The notes: a model not told the origin generated them from the sequence alone. A stretch of DNA of 64,000 nt from Apostichopus japonicus (GCF_037975245.1 NC_092567.1:8432714-8496713), one strand, 5' to 3'; shown: positions 23,308 to 34,755, numbered from the stretch's first letter. Translations and numbers: made by a program.

Positions 23308-23384
23308 GTTCTTATTTTGTCTGTTGCCCCAGTCTATTGCTGCTGAGGATATTCCTTCAATATTGAAGTCAAGGAAAGTGAAAG
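23308..23384 (+). CDS. Leucine-rich exon, cassette 2, second part
   Basis: TTATTTCACAG acceptor and AAAG/GTACTT donor bound 77 bases. With the carried bases it reads M-FLFCLLPQSIAAEDIPS then ILKSRKVK. It is the paralogue of 18923-18999, with equal length and phases. Confidence 0.75.
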
Positions 23385-23699
23385 GTACTTTATGCGAATG
23401 CTCAGGTTTACTTCTGTTGATTGATCAATATCGACAGTTTGTACATTAACGTTATGATCTGATACTGATTACTATTATTACAGCAGCCAATCATTGTAGT
23501 CAATAATGTAAATTTTATTACTTATCATTGGTTGCCTGAAGTTATCATTAAAATAATAAATTAAATGTGTCAAGCAAAGGATGTATATTTATAGACGATT
23601 TTGATATGATGGAGACATCAAGCCTTCTAACTTGTTTCATATTCAAATGAAATAAAACTGTTAGCATGCTGCTTATCCACTAAGGAGCCTGTGTATTAA

Positions 23700-24170
23700 G
23701 AGAATGTGCAAAATAAGTTGGCCTGACATCTCAATCCTACAGTAGCAGGAACTTCTTCAGAGGCTAAATGAAAAGTATCAGTAACAGAAGGGACAAAAAC
23801 ACACACAGAATACAAACAGGTTAATGAGCAGGGTGAACACAAAGAGATAGATGTAAGAGGATTAATAGACAAGGGATGGAGAAAAGAAAGAAACCAACAG
23901 GGGAAGAGGAGCGGTAGGAGATCCAAAGAGAGGATTAAGGGAACAGGGTAGGGAGTAAACTGGAGGACACGGACAGAAATGTGTGGAGAAAAAAAGGGGG
24001 TGGAAGAGAGCTACGGGAAGAGGAGTGACAGGGGGGACAAGGGGAGAAGGGGGGACCAAAGAAAAGTTACTCATGTCATTCCTGGATGTTGAGCTCATGA
24101 GGTTGAATGGTGTGAAGGATTTGCATCCACAGTCTCTCTCTGCTGTTTCGTACCAGGTCAGGGCGGCTAC
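23700..24170 (-). repeat. Probable retroelement tail plus purine-rich tract
   Basis: Plus-strand 23860-24065 is almost pure purine with many GGGGA and GAGAG runs. Beside it, the minus strand reads TTCATTTAGCCTCTGAAGAA and related words, which resemble dispersed retroelement 3' sequence in invertebrate genomes. I recall this only loosely. The open frames on both strands are composition artefacts. Confidence 0.35.
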
Positions 24171-24970
24171 CTAAGGAGACAATCCCCTGTTGGGACATGT
24201 TATTCATGGTATGGTTGGGAAGTCTTATATTCTAATACATGCTACATGCAGTAATAAGCTTGATACAAGACTCAAGAGAGGTGGTACAGCTGGCTGAGAT
24301 GTTGTTGTTTTGACTTCTGTATTCAGAGTGTCTGTCATTGCTAGACAATTATACATGCACTAAGTGTCTAAATATAAACATACCACCACAGAGATATGGT
24401 GAGGAATTAAGAACCAGACTGAATTAGTATTAGATACCCTCAGGAAGTTCTACAGTTACAATAATATTATGCAGTGAGGGTAATTTAAGACTGGGAATAT
24501 CTCCAGATCAGGGTTTACATGAAATACATCCAGTATGTTACATATGCTGTGCATCAAACGTTTGCCTTTTGCATAATACATGCCAGTGAAGGGGAGACCA
24601 TGATCTAACTATAGTCTAATGATATGCTTTTCTAAAGAATGTCAGGTTAAATGTTTTAAAGAAACAATGACACAAACTGGTTTATCCCGTTTCAAAGCTT
24701 TCCGCATAAATGAAAGTTACATTTTTTACTCGATAACAGAACAGAGAATGATCGCAAAACTTGCCCTTCTGCTTTGTTTTGCGCATGTTCTACATGTTAA
24801 TGTAATTATGTAAAATAGCTGGGCGTAGCAGATTCTTGTACAGTCTTTTCACAATGAATTGCTCAAGGCTTATGTGACTGTAGTGTAGGTCATTGGGGTG
24901 TCTGGGAGTGAAATAATCATGTTTTATTTTTATTTTGTTAATCATGGCATTGTAACCTCTTTCATTTTAG

Positions 24971-25035
24971 TCACTTGGTTACCGTACGATAGTGGCAAAA
25001 TTTATGACCTCAACCTTGAATCTGGTCGATGGATG
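24971..25035 (+). CDS. Cassette 2 closing exon
   Basis: CTTTCATTTTAG acceptor and TGGATG/GTGAGT donor bound 65 bases. With one carried base it reads VTWLPYDSGKIY then DLNLESGRWM and ends in phase 0. It is the partner of 19530-19582 and twelve bases longer. Confidence 0.75.
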
Positions 25036-25995
25036 GTGAGTATCAAAAACTTACATGTTTCACTAACCTATTGCTTGACAACTGGTTGTATAATTATCTG
25101 GAAAGAAGTATTAATGTATTCAAAGAATTGGAACTCCCCAACGACTGTTAAGTGATTTTAAAGTGAATCAATAAAAGAAAGGAACAGTTTGATAGGTAAG
25201 ATGCATCAATATATTTTGCTCAGATTGTTGAGGTGGACTCACATATTGAATCAAGTAACAAGAAAATTACGCAGAATAACATAATGTCTGTGTAACCTTA
25301 CTTTGACCAGTGTTCGTATCAAATGATTGTTTTTCAATTAACAGTTCAGGGGGAATATGGAAAAATGTTTAACCGGTTAGTTAAAATGTTTAACCGGTTA
25401 GTTTTCAGAGTTTTTTTTTGTTGTTGTGGTCACTCAAGTACATTAAATTAACATTGATTGCAGTACCGTCGTGCATCTTGCCTGAAAGTAGTAGATGAAA
25501 ACCTCATGCAATTATCTTCTGTATAACAGTTGAGTTTTCGAATCCATAATCAATTGCTTCGCACTGTCAGTTACAACTGCTGCGTGTGTGTCCATTATCG
25601 TATAGTCTTTGCATTAACTTTTGATCAGCATCAGTCTACGATACCGTTACATAAATATCAAAAAGATTAAGAGGCAACAAAGAACAGTTGATAGATCATT
25701 CATTCTTGTCACATTTGCTCCTGTAATTACCAGATACATGCTCCTTATTGCATTTTGAATATTAACGTCATCAGAGTGTCGTCAAAGTGTCACATGACAG
25801 ATATTATAGATATAACTTTGATCCCAAGCATCTCTGAGATTCATCCCAAAGTAACATTTTTCTTTGTAGCATACTTCCTTCTTTGTTTGAATTGAAAAGA
25901 AAATTAATTCTTGATTCGCCTCATAACTGTTGGAGTGATTTTGTGACGTCATATTGGTAAAGCTCATAAACCTTCCTATTGTATCTAACTTATAG

Positions 25996-26043
25996 TATGA
26001 TGATCGTACGCTCGATGTGACAGATGCAGTTTACAGCAAGGAG
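25996..26043 (+). CDS. Tail micro-exon 1
   Basis: CTAACTTATAG acceptor and AAGGAG/GTAGGT donor bound 48 bases in phase 0, reading YDDRTLDVTDAVYSKE. It is acidic with two tyrosines. It does not match a strict ITIM or ITAM, so signalling through these tyrosines is only a possibility. Confidence 0.6.
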
Positions 26044-26571
26044 GTAGGTAGTGAAGTATAATGTATTACAATACACACAGATTCATTGGTTTAATCTCGA
26101 TGAACATTGTAATGGAGATTGATCATTAACCTACAAAATAATCTGAACATTTTTTGGCATGTATAGAAATATAATAATGTTTGAAAGGGACGATTCAAAA
26201 AAAGATTGTCGCTGTGTGCACCTTGAACACAAAAGAATAGATTACATATCGCAAATAGGAAATGTTGAGTTTTGCTATCTTTATATAAGTTACATAAGGC
26301 TTGCTACTAGATCTTAGAAAACATTAGTGATTCACGGATTCATTAGACATAACAAGCAATTAGCTTCTTAATTTTACTCTATTAACTCATATAACTATGA
26401 AAAAAGTAATAATAAGGGTAACATTAAGTTGATTGCTCCATATTTTCTAATCTCATTTGATTGACAATGTGATTTCACAAATCCCTAACAGCCATATACT
26501 TTTGCAATTTGAATAATTTTGTCATACAATAAAATTACAGCTGTCATTTATGATTGACTTCTTTTATACAG

Positions 26572-26597
26572 GTTAGCGAATTCCGGGAAGTATGGCA
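26572..26597 (+). CDS. Tail micro-exon 2
   Basis: TTTTATACAG acceptor and GGCA/GTAAGT donor bound 26 bases, reading VSEFREVW with two bases carried on. It can join in frame to 27457 (Q-GTDCQKARERK) or to 37665 (Q-PVTEMAIYQEK). Confidence 0.55.
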
Positions 26598-26692
26598 GTA
26601 AGTTCTTTTTATGTGTATTTTTTCGTACGATTGGTGATTTATTGAGTTAACATACACAAATCCCCATCATTACGATAATCCCAGCCTATAGA

Positions 26693-27040
26693 AAATACCA
26701 CCCAAATCCCCTGTTTTTGGCCAAAAACGGGAGATTGAATATCTACCGGAGTTGGTAATGCTAGCCATACTGAACGCTCTTCTGCACAATTTCACGATTA
26801 AACACACAGTGTATCATTTCAGTGTCAAGCCAAAATTGTCATCGCACACCAGAAAGTAGTACTGGCCATGAGAGCACTTGTGTTTACAATCATACAGGTG
26901 ACTGGTCAATTAAATAGGTGCACTCAAGGATGAATCCTTATGGCAGTATTTGGGGTAGTTTATGCTATCAAGTAACAAATTATTAATGCTTGAGTGAATT
27001 TGAGGAGGACTGTTTTTCTATAGACAGGCTTGACCAATAA
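26693..27040 (-). repeat. Dispersed segment, copy 2
   Basis: This is the second copy of the 13326-13665 segment in the same orientation. On the minus strand (about 26909-26747) it encodes LTSHLYDCKHKCSHGQYYF, then VCDDNFGL, then breaks at a TGA, and later LCRRAFSMAS with ITNS. A small insertion displaces the acceptor. It is a degenerate paralogue. Confidence 0.8.
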
Positions 27041-27043
27041 GGG

Positions 27044-27122
27044 AGTAGTATACATCATGCTACTTCAAACTACACCTCCCACCCCCACCCTCCCCCCGTG
27101 AAGCAGCATGATATATACTACT
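27044..27122. repeat. Imperfect inverted repeat with C-rich loop
   Basis: AGTAGTATACATCATGCTAC at 27044, continuing TTCA, pairs with the 24 bases ending at 27122 with two mismatches. The loop of about 31 bases is almost pure C and A (CTCCCACCCCCACCCTCCCC). It could be a small foldback insert. Confidence 0.7.
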
Positions 27123-27206
27123 TATGGGTTTTAGATAAACAAAGGATACACACTTGTATGTAGGTTGTGTATATCAAATAGGATGCAGTGACGGCCATAC
27201 GTAATT

Positions 27207-27210
<4 letters not shown>

Positions 27211-27275
<65 letters not shown>
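27211..27275. repeat. AT microsatellite
   Basis: A CATACATA lead followed by an uninterrupted (TA)n run apart from one TTTA break. Confidence 0.95.
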
Positions 27276-27277
<2 letters not shown>

Positions 27278-27456
27278 CATAATATCTTTTTAAGAATGAA
27301 TTATAGATGACGTCGCTGCAGCCTGTTCAAACCAGCAAAGTCAAAACTATATTTTCTTGAATAGAATTGGGTAAAACAATGTTAAACTTTATTTGCTTTG
27401 TAACGTAGATCTATGTTCACATTTCGTTGCAACTGTTGCAATTTATCTTGCTGCAG

Positions 27457-27547
27457 GGGTACAGACTGTCAAAAGGCTAGAGAAAGGAAACTGAAGGTAC
27501 CAGATGATGATACACTGACGCCACTGCTAACTGCCAGATCAGTGTAA
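27457..27547 (+). CDS. Tail exon 3, possible alternative terminus
   Basis: A TTGCTGCAG acceptor opens Q-GTDCQKARERKLK. A weak donor (AAG/GTACCA) at 27496 would leave phase 0. Without it, translation continues VPDDDTLTPLLTARSV to TAA at 27545-27547, giving an early C-terminus. The 38090 exon (S-CPGKVDCKRKKQ) has the same phases and a similar cysteine and basic pattern, so the two look like duplicated exons. Confidence 0.5.
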
Positions 27548-27616
27548 ATCAGCCACGTTACTGCCACCTCAGTATAAATCAGCCACCTAACTGCCAGATC
27601 AGTATAAATCAGTACA
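27531..27616 (+). repeat. Three-copy 30-bp tandem repeat
   Basis: CTGCCAGATCAGTGTAAATC starts at 27531, with variants at 27561 and 27591, an exact 30-base period. It overlaps the end of the alternative reading of the 27457 exon, and each unit contains a TAA in that frame. Confidence 0.9.
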
Positions 27617-27782
27617 GGTATCAACGACGATCTTATAACATTGGTACTGAATGAACGATTGAAGTTTATGAAAAAAATAAGTGCAACATTCTTGGATTGG
27701 ATTAAGTAGGTATAATGTTCAAGTACATTGAGTAACAAAACTATAACACATGCTCATTTGGATGGAAAAGACCAAATAACAA

Positions 27783-27850
27783 TTTCTATGGAACGGATTT
27801 GAACCAGTCACCTCAGCATCACAACTCCTGCGATATAGAAACTGAGGTAC
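27783..27850 (-). repeat. tRNA-like SINE fragment
   Basis: The minus strand contains GACTGGTTCAAATCCGTTCC, with a tRNA B-box core GGTTCAAATCC. No complete tRNA fold is visible. It is likely a SINE remnant. Confidence 0.4.
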
Positions 27851-30560
27851 CCTGCCTTAATTTTTCAATGATTCCTATATTGACATTTCTTCTGGGGTCG
27901 CTAGTCAGAAGCTATGCATTGAAAAACCGCCCTTTAGTAAGAAAGCAGTTCATTTTTCGTCACTGCCCACTTCTTCATCTTTCAAGGTTATTAGTCTGGA
28001 ACGTTAGCCTGTGTTTTACGTAATCTATTCGCCAAGCCTATCAAAGGAAACGAGCGAGGAAAAGTCACTTGCACAGCTCAAATTTCCTGTGATCTACTGT
28101 GAGAGCCTATTAAAATGCTCGAGGCAGGTAAACTGTAATGGCAGTCGTATTAAAGGGCGCATTTTCAAATGGATACCTTGCATATCGTGTGGCCATGCAG
28201 GAATCACGCCCACTTTCATTCGATATAACCATTGTTTACAATTTTGCAGTTCAAAATTTTGTTTTAAATTTTTTACCAATGCACTGAATGACATTACATT
28301 GAAATTTTCAGTTCCACTCTTTACATGTACGTAACTTACACTCTTTACATACGTAACATAAGTAAAGAAGGGTATAAAGAATAACATTAAACGTTTGCCA
28401 TGTGGTACATAAAATTAAACTAGTACGTCATTACCAACAACTATATTGATGTGGTGGAGACTTGATTACAACATAGCTTATTCGAGGTCTTATTGTAGGG
28501 AAAAATTATAAAGAAGAGAAGAATCCATTATCAACTACTTAGAAATGGTAAAGAGATCAAACAATTTAAATTTAACAAATTTAACAAGTCTCAAGCAGAG
28601 ATTTAAGCAGCCGAGCACGTTTGTGACTGATACAATTCGACTTCTAATATTATTCTTATGAATCTCATGAAAGTTGGAAGGTAGAACTTTGTTATACTGT
28701 TCAGCATAAATGTACCAAACTCACTTTATATTTGCATTGTTGAATTTCAAAAAATCCCCCAAGAAACTACAATATTGCATCTGGAATAACACTCACACAC
28801 ACAAAACACAAAATGTTACCTCAATTTGTTAACATGTTTACAATTATGTTTGTTTTTGTTAGTAGTAGGCCATATGAAGCTTTTCAGCATTCAGCATATT
28901 CTTTTGATCCATGAACTGATAGATATTCTCTATTAACTATGGCAGGCCTTTTGTGCCAACTTATTGTGCCGTGAAAAGTCATTTCGTTTCACAATGACTT
29001 TCTGGTTCTGATATCAAATCCCTACCCTTTAGAAAAAATGCGTTGGTTTACGTTCATTTTGTCTTTATTTGTAATCAATTTTGATATTTTAGGCAATTTA
29101 CTAAAATTGCCAATGCAGTTATATATTGTATATTAACACTTCATGAGATCTCTCTTGCATCTACTATTGGTATATACACTTTTTTACATTCCTTTTAAGA
29201 GAATGTCATATTGTAGCAATACATTCAAGTCCGTAAAAGCTAACTTCGTTTGCTGCATCCTTGGAACTTATAACTCCAGTTTTTAACTTTGCATTTAAAG
29301 AACAGGCTGGGAATTTGTATTTTGTAACACCTACATTTAAGTCATGCAGAACAATGGTACTCTCGGCAAATACTTTTAATGTCAGGAAACATGCGTGTAC
29401 TTTAGACTGAGCTTACTGGAAACATCTTGACTTCACTTGTGATTGGTTCTTTGAAGTATTTAATTAATTACAGCAATAGTAATATTTTTAAAGTGTTGAT
29501 GTTTTCCAGTATGTTTTATAATAATATTTTTTTACATGGCCACTTTGTAAGTTACCTGAGAGAACTCATTTTTTTTCTTCAAATCACTTATTCAGGAATA
29601 TGGGAGAATAAATAAAGATAATTATCTTGACCTGTCTAATCATTTATTTGAGTTATTGAAACTGATTTGAAGGCTTCCTAGCCTAACCGTTACTAAATCT
29701 CAATGCAAGATCAGTATTCCCTATCTGCTTACCCACGCTACTCTATGCTATCGGGAGTACCATCTCTTAATCTGACAAAGAAGGGCTAATTAAAAGAAAG
29801 GCCTTAAGCATGGGTGCATATGATTTAGTGAGGAAATAAGGAGGATGTGAAAGTTCACCAGTCATGTACGTGGTAGTCATGATGGACTGGTCTCATTGAT
29901 CCAAATTTAGATAAATTGGACGAGATCAATTCAAGGATTAACCTGATCAATGCTATAACAGAGATTCCCAAGTCATAGACACTCATGTTAATTTGTCCTG
30001 ACTCCCAAACTTAAAGCTCGAATTCTAGCTGAACAAAATACTTGGTTGAGTTACAACTGTTATAACCATTTCAGTACTTCTTTTTGTGGAATTGTTATAA
30101 TAATACGTAAGAAAATACACACAACAGCCTTCTAGACTAACCAAAGTAGAAGTCCTGATATATTTCAATTTGGGCACTTTATACAGATAACCAGTGACAG
30201 GTCAAATTGAGTACTGGATACTTAGTTATAATGTCACCTATAATTGGATGGTCTAGGGATTGATTATGTAAACCTACTGGCAACTTATTTCAGCTAACAA
30301 ATGGACACCTGCTTTGGTGGTTTATTGAATATTTGGATATAAAATTTTTACTTTGATCAAAGTACTCACCGACGAGAGAAAGTACTTCTTTCTGAAAGGA
30401 CCGGATGGCTAGAAATATCTGATGGTGACATCCATAGGGGAAGGGGAGGGGAGGGAGGAAGAGATATAGTACGATAAGAGAAGACAAAAACTCATTTCTC
30501 CTCTTGTATTGTGTTCCCGAAAGCGAGCTCTCGCAGAGCTTTTGACAGGGGCGGCGATTT
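27851..30560. other. AT-rich intron, no recognised feature
   Basis: I read no exon with paired splice sites. Open frames near 28011-28387 occur on both strands and lack recognisable domains. Confidence 0.5.
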
Positions 30561-30570
30561 GTTTCAAATA

Positions 30571-30652
30571 TTGGGAAGGGGGGGGGGGGGACATTTGCTT
30601 GGGTGCAGGCGCTTAGCAACTTTCATCCCCAAAATTGTTAGCATAAATCGTG

Positions 30653-30730
<78 letters not shown>
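30571..30730. repeat. Poly-G tract and AT microsatellite
   Basis: A 13-to-14-base G run lies near 30578-30591. An interrupted (TA)n repeat covers 30661-30730. Confidence 0.9.
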
Positions 30731-30732
<2 letters not shown>

Positions 30733-30956
30733 CCTATATGTAGATGTGTAAATGTATATATAGTAACTGGTTGCTACAGCCCTGATTTCCTTTTTTATCG
30801 GCAAACCAAATTTCATTACGGATGCAGTCCGTCTAGCTAATTCATTTTGAAAAAGTAAAAACTACTTTCGGTGAAAGTCTCTGACGTTTCTTTGGTGATA
30901 TTTAGTAACAAATTGTGGAATTTTCCAAGGAAGGGGCAAATTGTGAAGGCATACCA

Positions 30957-31110
30957 GGCGCGTATCCAGGATTTTCTAACCCGGGGGGGGGGGGGGGCGC
31001 GAATTACTATCTAAGCGGAGCGCCACCATCGGTTGGTGTGGAGCGTACAAGAAAATTTCTGGTTTTGATACCCCCAGATCACCGGAAATGGCACTTCTCG
31101 GGCTTGAAAA
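30957..31110 (+). repeat. GGCGCGTATCCAGG element with dispersed repeat copy B
   Basis: GGCGCGTATCCAGG (30957-30970) precedes a 14-base G run. CTAAGCGGAGCGCCACCATC follows at 31011, which is the same family as 381-510. The 14-base signature recurs inverted at 32828-32841, again beside a G/C run. Confidence 0.7.
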
Positions 31111-31644
31111 TGAGCAACCAGATGTACACTTTTGCCTGAGAACCAAGTATTTCCCAAAAGTTTTTTCTATCCATAACCTTTTTGAAGATTGTCACCAGTC
31201 ACACATCATGTTCGACCTGATTGCATGTCCTATGGGTCATTGCTTTTGTAGGTTATTATACGTCACGGCCCACAATATCCGAAAGCCCCACTTTTCAAGG
31301 TTTTAAGCCCATTACTTGTTGAGAATTTGAAAATTCACTTTTCTCGTGAATAAAATCACTTGAAAACATACCCATAATGTTGCAGAAAATTCAATCTATA
31401 GACAAGCAATATAGAAAAACCTCCTTGAACCCCTAACAGACAGGTCAAAATTGAACGAGTAGAGCGAAGTATGATGAAGAATGCTGGTCAGGAATTTTTC
31501 TAAAATTCCGACACAGTTAATTTATTGGTGTAGAAATATTGCAACCTCTTATAACAGCTATTAAAACTTGGTTGAAGGAATTCAAATGAAAAATAGCAGA
31601 TATTTCCGATATCAGGTATCAGATATTTCGAAACCGAACACTAC

Positions 31645-32130
31645 ACACATAGGCGTAGGAGGCGGGGGCTGCAGCCCCCCCCCCCCCAACCATTTTTTTC
31701 GCCCTGAAAATTCGGGCAATATGCTGAGAATTTTTCGGGCACCTACTGAAAGAAAAATAAATTGCAATGATGTAGCTTAAGGAAATGGATAGTTTAAAAA
31801 TGATCTCCTTGGTAATTAAAATAAAGTTGTAAGCTTGGCCGACTAATTCGCCATTACTAATGTAAAAGAGAGTTTTGACATAATTGGACCTGTATGCTTT
31901 TTCTCCATCTACATAAGACATTTCGTTGTTTACATTAGCATCCGGCGGTATACTGTGCAACTTTCACCGACCGTATGGTACACGATGGCATGCGATGTAA
32001 TAACAGATTCTTACATATATGATATTGACCTTAACATGTTGAACGCGCGCTTAGCGCGCAAAAAATTTTGGTTACATTTTTCGGGCAAGTCGTTACAGCC
32101 CCCAAATCCAATTTGGCTCCTACGTCTTTG
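31645..32130. repeat. Facing pair of CGTAGGA/poly-G repeats
   Basis: CACATAGGCGTAGGAGGCGG at 31647 runs into GGGGGCTGCAGCCCCCCC and a TTTTTTTCGCCCTGAAAATT stretch. At the right end the minus strand reads GACGTAGGAGCCAAATTGGA, then GGGGGCTGTAACGACTTGCC and CGAAAAATG. The two ends therefore carry the same repeat in opposite orientation, either two insertions or one foldback element. Confidence 0.55.
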
Positions 32131-32224
32131 ACAACACACATAGACAGTTTTGATGCTGATATGATGTGACATCTGCTCTTTGCTTTACCAATTTGAATTG
32201 GCGTGTAGCTAGTAATTTGCCATG

Positions 32225-32380
32225 AGTTGGCGCGAAGCGTACAAGAAAATTTTGGCCGAAAATGCCCCCCAGATCGCTGGAAATGACACTTCCCAGGCCT
32301 TGTAAGTTGCATCTAAGCATTTGCTATTTTGAAATTACTAGCGATATCATAAAGAAAATTTGCTCGGGGGGGGGGGGGCG
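32225..32380 (+). repeat. Dispersed repeat, copy C
   Basis: GTTGGCGCGAAGCGTACAAG and the following TTTTGGCCGAAAATGCCCC, AGATCGCTGGAAATGACACT and TTGTAAGTTGCAT align with copies A (381-510) and B (31011-31110). The copy ends near an 11-base G run at about 32366. Confidence 0.7.
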
Positions 32381-32679
32381 GTCTCCCCCTTCCCGAAATG
32401 CGTCATGTTCCCCGACGACTCGGTCGAGTTCAAAACCAGCCACAGTTGGTTATGATAGACTATATATAGTATACATATAGATACGTTAGTGAGAGAGGAA
32501 AAATGGAAACGTCAAAAATGGAGTTGTCGGTGTAAGGGGTAGGGTGAGGTGCACGTCCCCTCCGTAATCCTCGATCTGTCACTGGCTACCCTGTGTATAT
32601 AATATGGATCAGCGCTGTAATTACCGTATGTCACTGTTCCTCTTTCTCTTCCCGGTGTCTTGGCGTTAATCTTCTACTC

Positions 32680-32839
32680 CCTCCTTTTCTCCTTTTTCTC
32701 TCTTTCTTCTTTTTCTTTTCCCTTCCTTCCTCTCCTCCTTTTCTTTTTTCCCCCTCTTTTCCCCTTGTTTCTTCTCTTTTTTCTCTCCTCTTTTTCTTAC
32801 CCGGGGGGGCGCGCGCCCCCAACGCCCCCTGGATACGCG

Positions 32840-32905
<66 letters not shown>
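32680..32905. repeat. Pyrimidine-rich tract, inverted GGCGCGTATCCAGG end and AT microsatellite
   Basis: About 120 bases of C and T (32680-32800) are followed by CCCGGGGGGGCGCGCGCCCC, CCTGGATACGCGCC (32828-32841) and (TA)n to 32905. The long open frames on both strands here are low-complexity artefacts. Confidence 0.85.
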
Positions 32906-33127
32906 TAACCACGTGCCGTGCCGTGCCGTATATTGATTTCTGCAATTTGTTAAAGAGTATCTCAGATGTGCAGTAGACTCTCCTTTGGAGAAGTTGGATG
33001 ATCCGTTTACAGCAATGGTTGGATGACAAGATTCACTTAGCTGGTTTCGTTAACAGTATCGACTTAATAACCATCAAATAGCACCCAAAAGCTTTCATCA
33101 GTTTGATGAATTATTATAACTTGGATA

Positions 33128-33182
33128 GATGCATGAAATGCATGAGATGCATAATGCATGAGATGCATGAGATGCATGAGAA
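33128..33182 (+). repeat. GATGCATGA short tandem repeat
   Basis: Variants of ATGCATGAG and ATGCATAATGCATGAG repeat five times. The ATGCAT core is itself palindromic. Confidence 0.85.
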
Positions 33183-33648
33183 ACCTGGTTGCTCTTTAAC
33201 CAGCATCGGAACTTAAATAACACCTATCACAGTTTGTTCATAACACATATACATACTAGCTTCACCTTCTTATACATGTAGGAACTTGAGCTGAAGTTGT
33301 TTCTATTCTAAAATCCTGCTGAGGTTAATGCAAGCGGTCAGATTCATAGTTCCTTCTATAATATTGCTAAGTATACCGTTCTTCAAATAACATGTGCACT
33401 TAGAGTTTCCGCAAAAAAAATATTGTTCATTTCATTTCCGTTATCACCAGTATAAATATACAATATTTATTAATAGGAGAACCAAAGACATATAAAAATA
33501 TGTACATTAATATGAACATAAATATCAGAAAGTAAAAGATTAAAGAACTGTTGAAAACTCATGTTACTAAAAATAATCTACAAACAGGATCCAAGTCATT
33601 ATGTTTGAATAAACTTTACAGCAAAGCAAAGAAAAAAAAACTAAGACT

Positions 33649-34755
33649 CCGGTCACACGTATAAAATCTCATCTTCCGACCATCGTTTCTTAACTATAGT
33701 CCGGACAGAATTTACGAGGAAATTACGAGCGATCCCATCATTAAACTAACTACGGTAGCGGTCACACGTATACTCACACGACGTTGTACTATATTCGGAC
33801 GATCGTTATTCGCGAACACATGCATCGGTGAGTTAATTATGCTTTTGCAACGCTATCATGCGCAGTTGTGTTGGGTCGGTCAAGGGTCACGGTTTTGATG
33901 ATGTTTCGCGGGGTTATTAGATGTAAGTAGTAGATGATGGCGATGGAAGCTCAATTTGCAGTAGCGCTTTCATTGTTTTATTATTATGAGGTTTGTATTA
34001 CGAAGGAGGCGTCACATATTGGAAGAAGCATTCCTGCAAAGACAAGAAGCCGCTGTTCGCCGACAGAGAGCGTGTAGGCGCATATTCATTCGTAATACAC
34101 AGCGAAATATTATGGATATGCAATCCCAGCACGCACTGCTCACGCTAATGTGTATGCGTCCGTTCGTATCCCTCTTTCGCCATCATTTCCGCACACATTC
34201 TAAACACCTCCTTATTCCCGGTGTTTTCCACCATACTCTGTATCTACTCCCCCCAAAATATATCAATTAGTGTCAGGACTTCTTGTTCCTCCCAGGTTTT
34301 ACCGCGAGCTGTGGCCGCCATTGCGAGTTGTCTTGTCGAATTGTCCGGAGTGTTGATTGTTGTGTTGTTTTGTGGTAGAAACCGTACGTGTGTATGTACC
34401 GTTCACTTATTAGTGTACAGTATGCAGTGCAGTGCAGGTTTGTTTTGTTTACATCGTATGTATCTAGGCACGCGTCGCTATGTCAAGGGATTGAAATCGG
34501 GGATTTCCGGCCGAGGTCAGTGTTTATGCTAAAATGTGTATTCTGACAACGCAATTGAGGTGATACGCATGGTTATTTCTGCTAACGATGGTCGGACCAT
34601 GGTTAATTCGGGGCTAATGATGCTAATTACCATCTTTAGTGGACGATGGTCGGACGATCGTCAGACCATAGTAGAGAGCGGTCACACGCAAATTGTACCG
34701 TGGTCGGACCATGGTCGGACCATCGTTATGTCTGAAAAAATGTACGTGTGACCGG
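33649..34755. mobile_element. 1.1-kb TIR element with a basic ORF
   Basis: CCGGTCACACGTA at 33649-33661 is exactly inverted as TACGTGTGACCGG at 34743-34755. The same CGGTCACACG word recurs internally near 33759 and 34678, and palindromic words such as GGACCATGGTCGGACCAT fill the right end. GC content is higher than in the flanks. A 94-codon open frame (33986-34270) starts MRFVLRRRRHILEEAF and is arginine-rich. It could be a remnant of a transposon-encoded basic protein, but I see no catalytic motif. PIF/Harbinger-like origin is a guess from the TIR and basic ORF. Confidence 0.55.

Noticed and set aside
23696-24174. Frames on both strands in the purine-rich tract
   Set aside because: Compositional; proline/serine/leucine on one strand and glycine/lysine/arginine on the other, with no motif.
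25996-26043. Classical ITAM or ITIM in the tail
   Set aside because: Tyrosine spacing and the +3 hydrophobic residue do not fit the consensus.
30290-30840. Overlapping 109-codon frames on both strands near the poly-G/AT tracts
   Set aside because: They run through homopolymer and microsatellite sequence with no domain signal.
32593-33029. Overlapping open frames of 82-132 codons on both strands
   Set aside because: They cover a pyrimidine tract and an AT microsatellite. The YIYIYI and EEKRKK compositions are artefacts.
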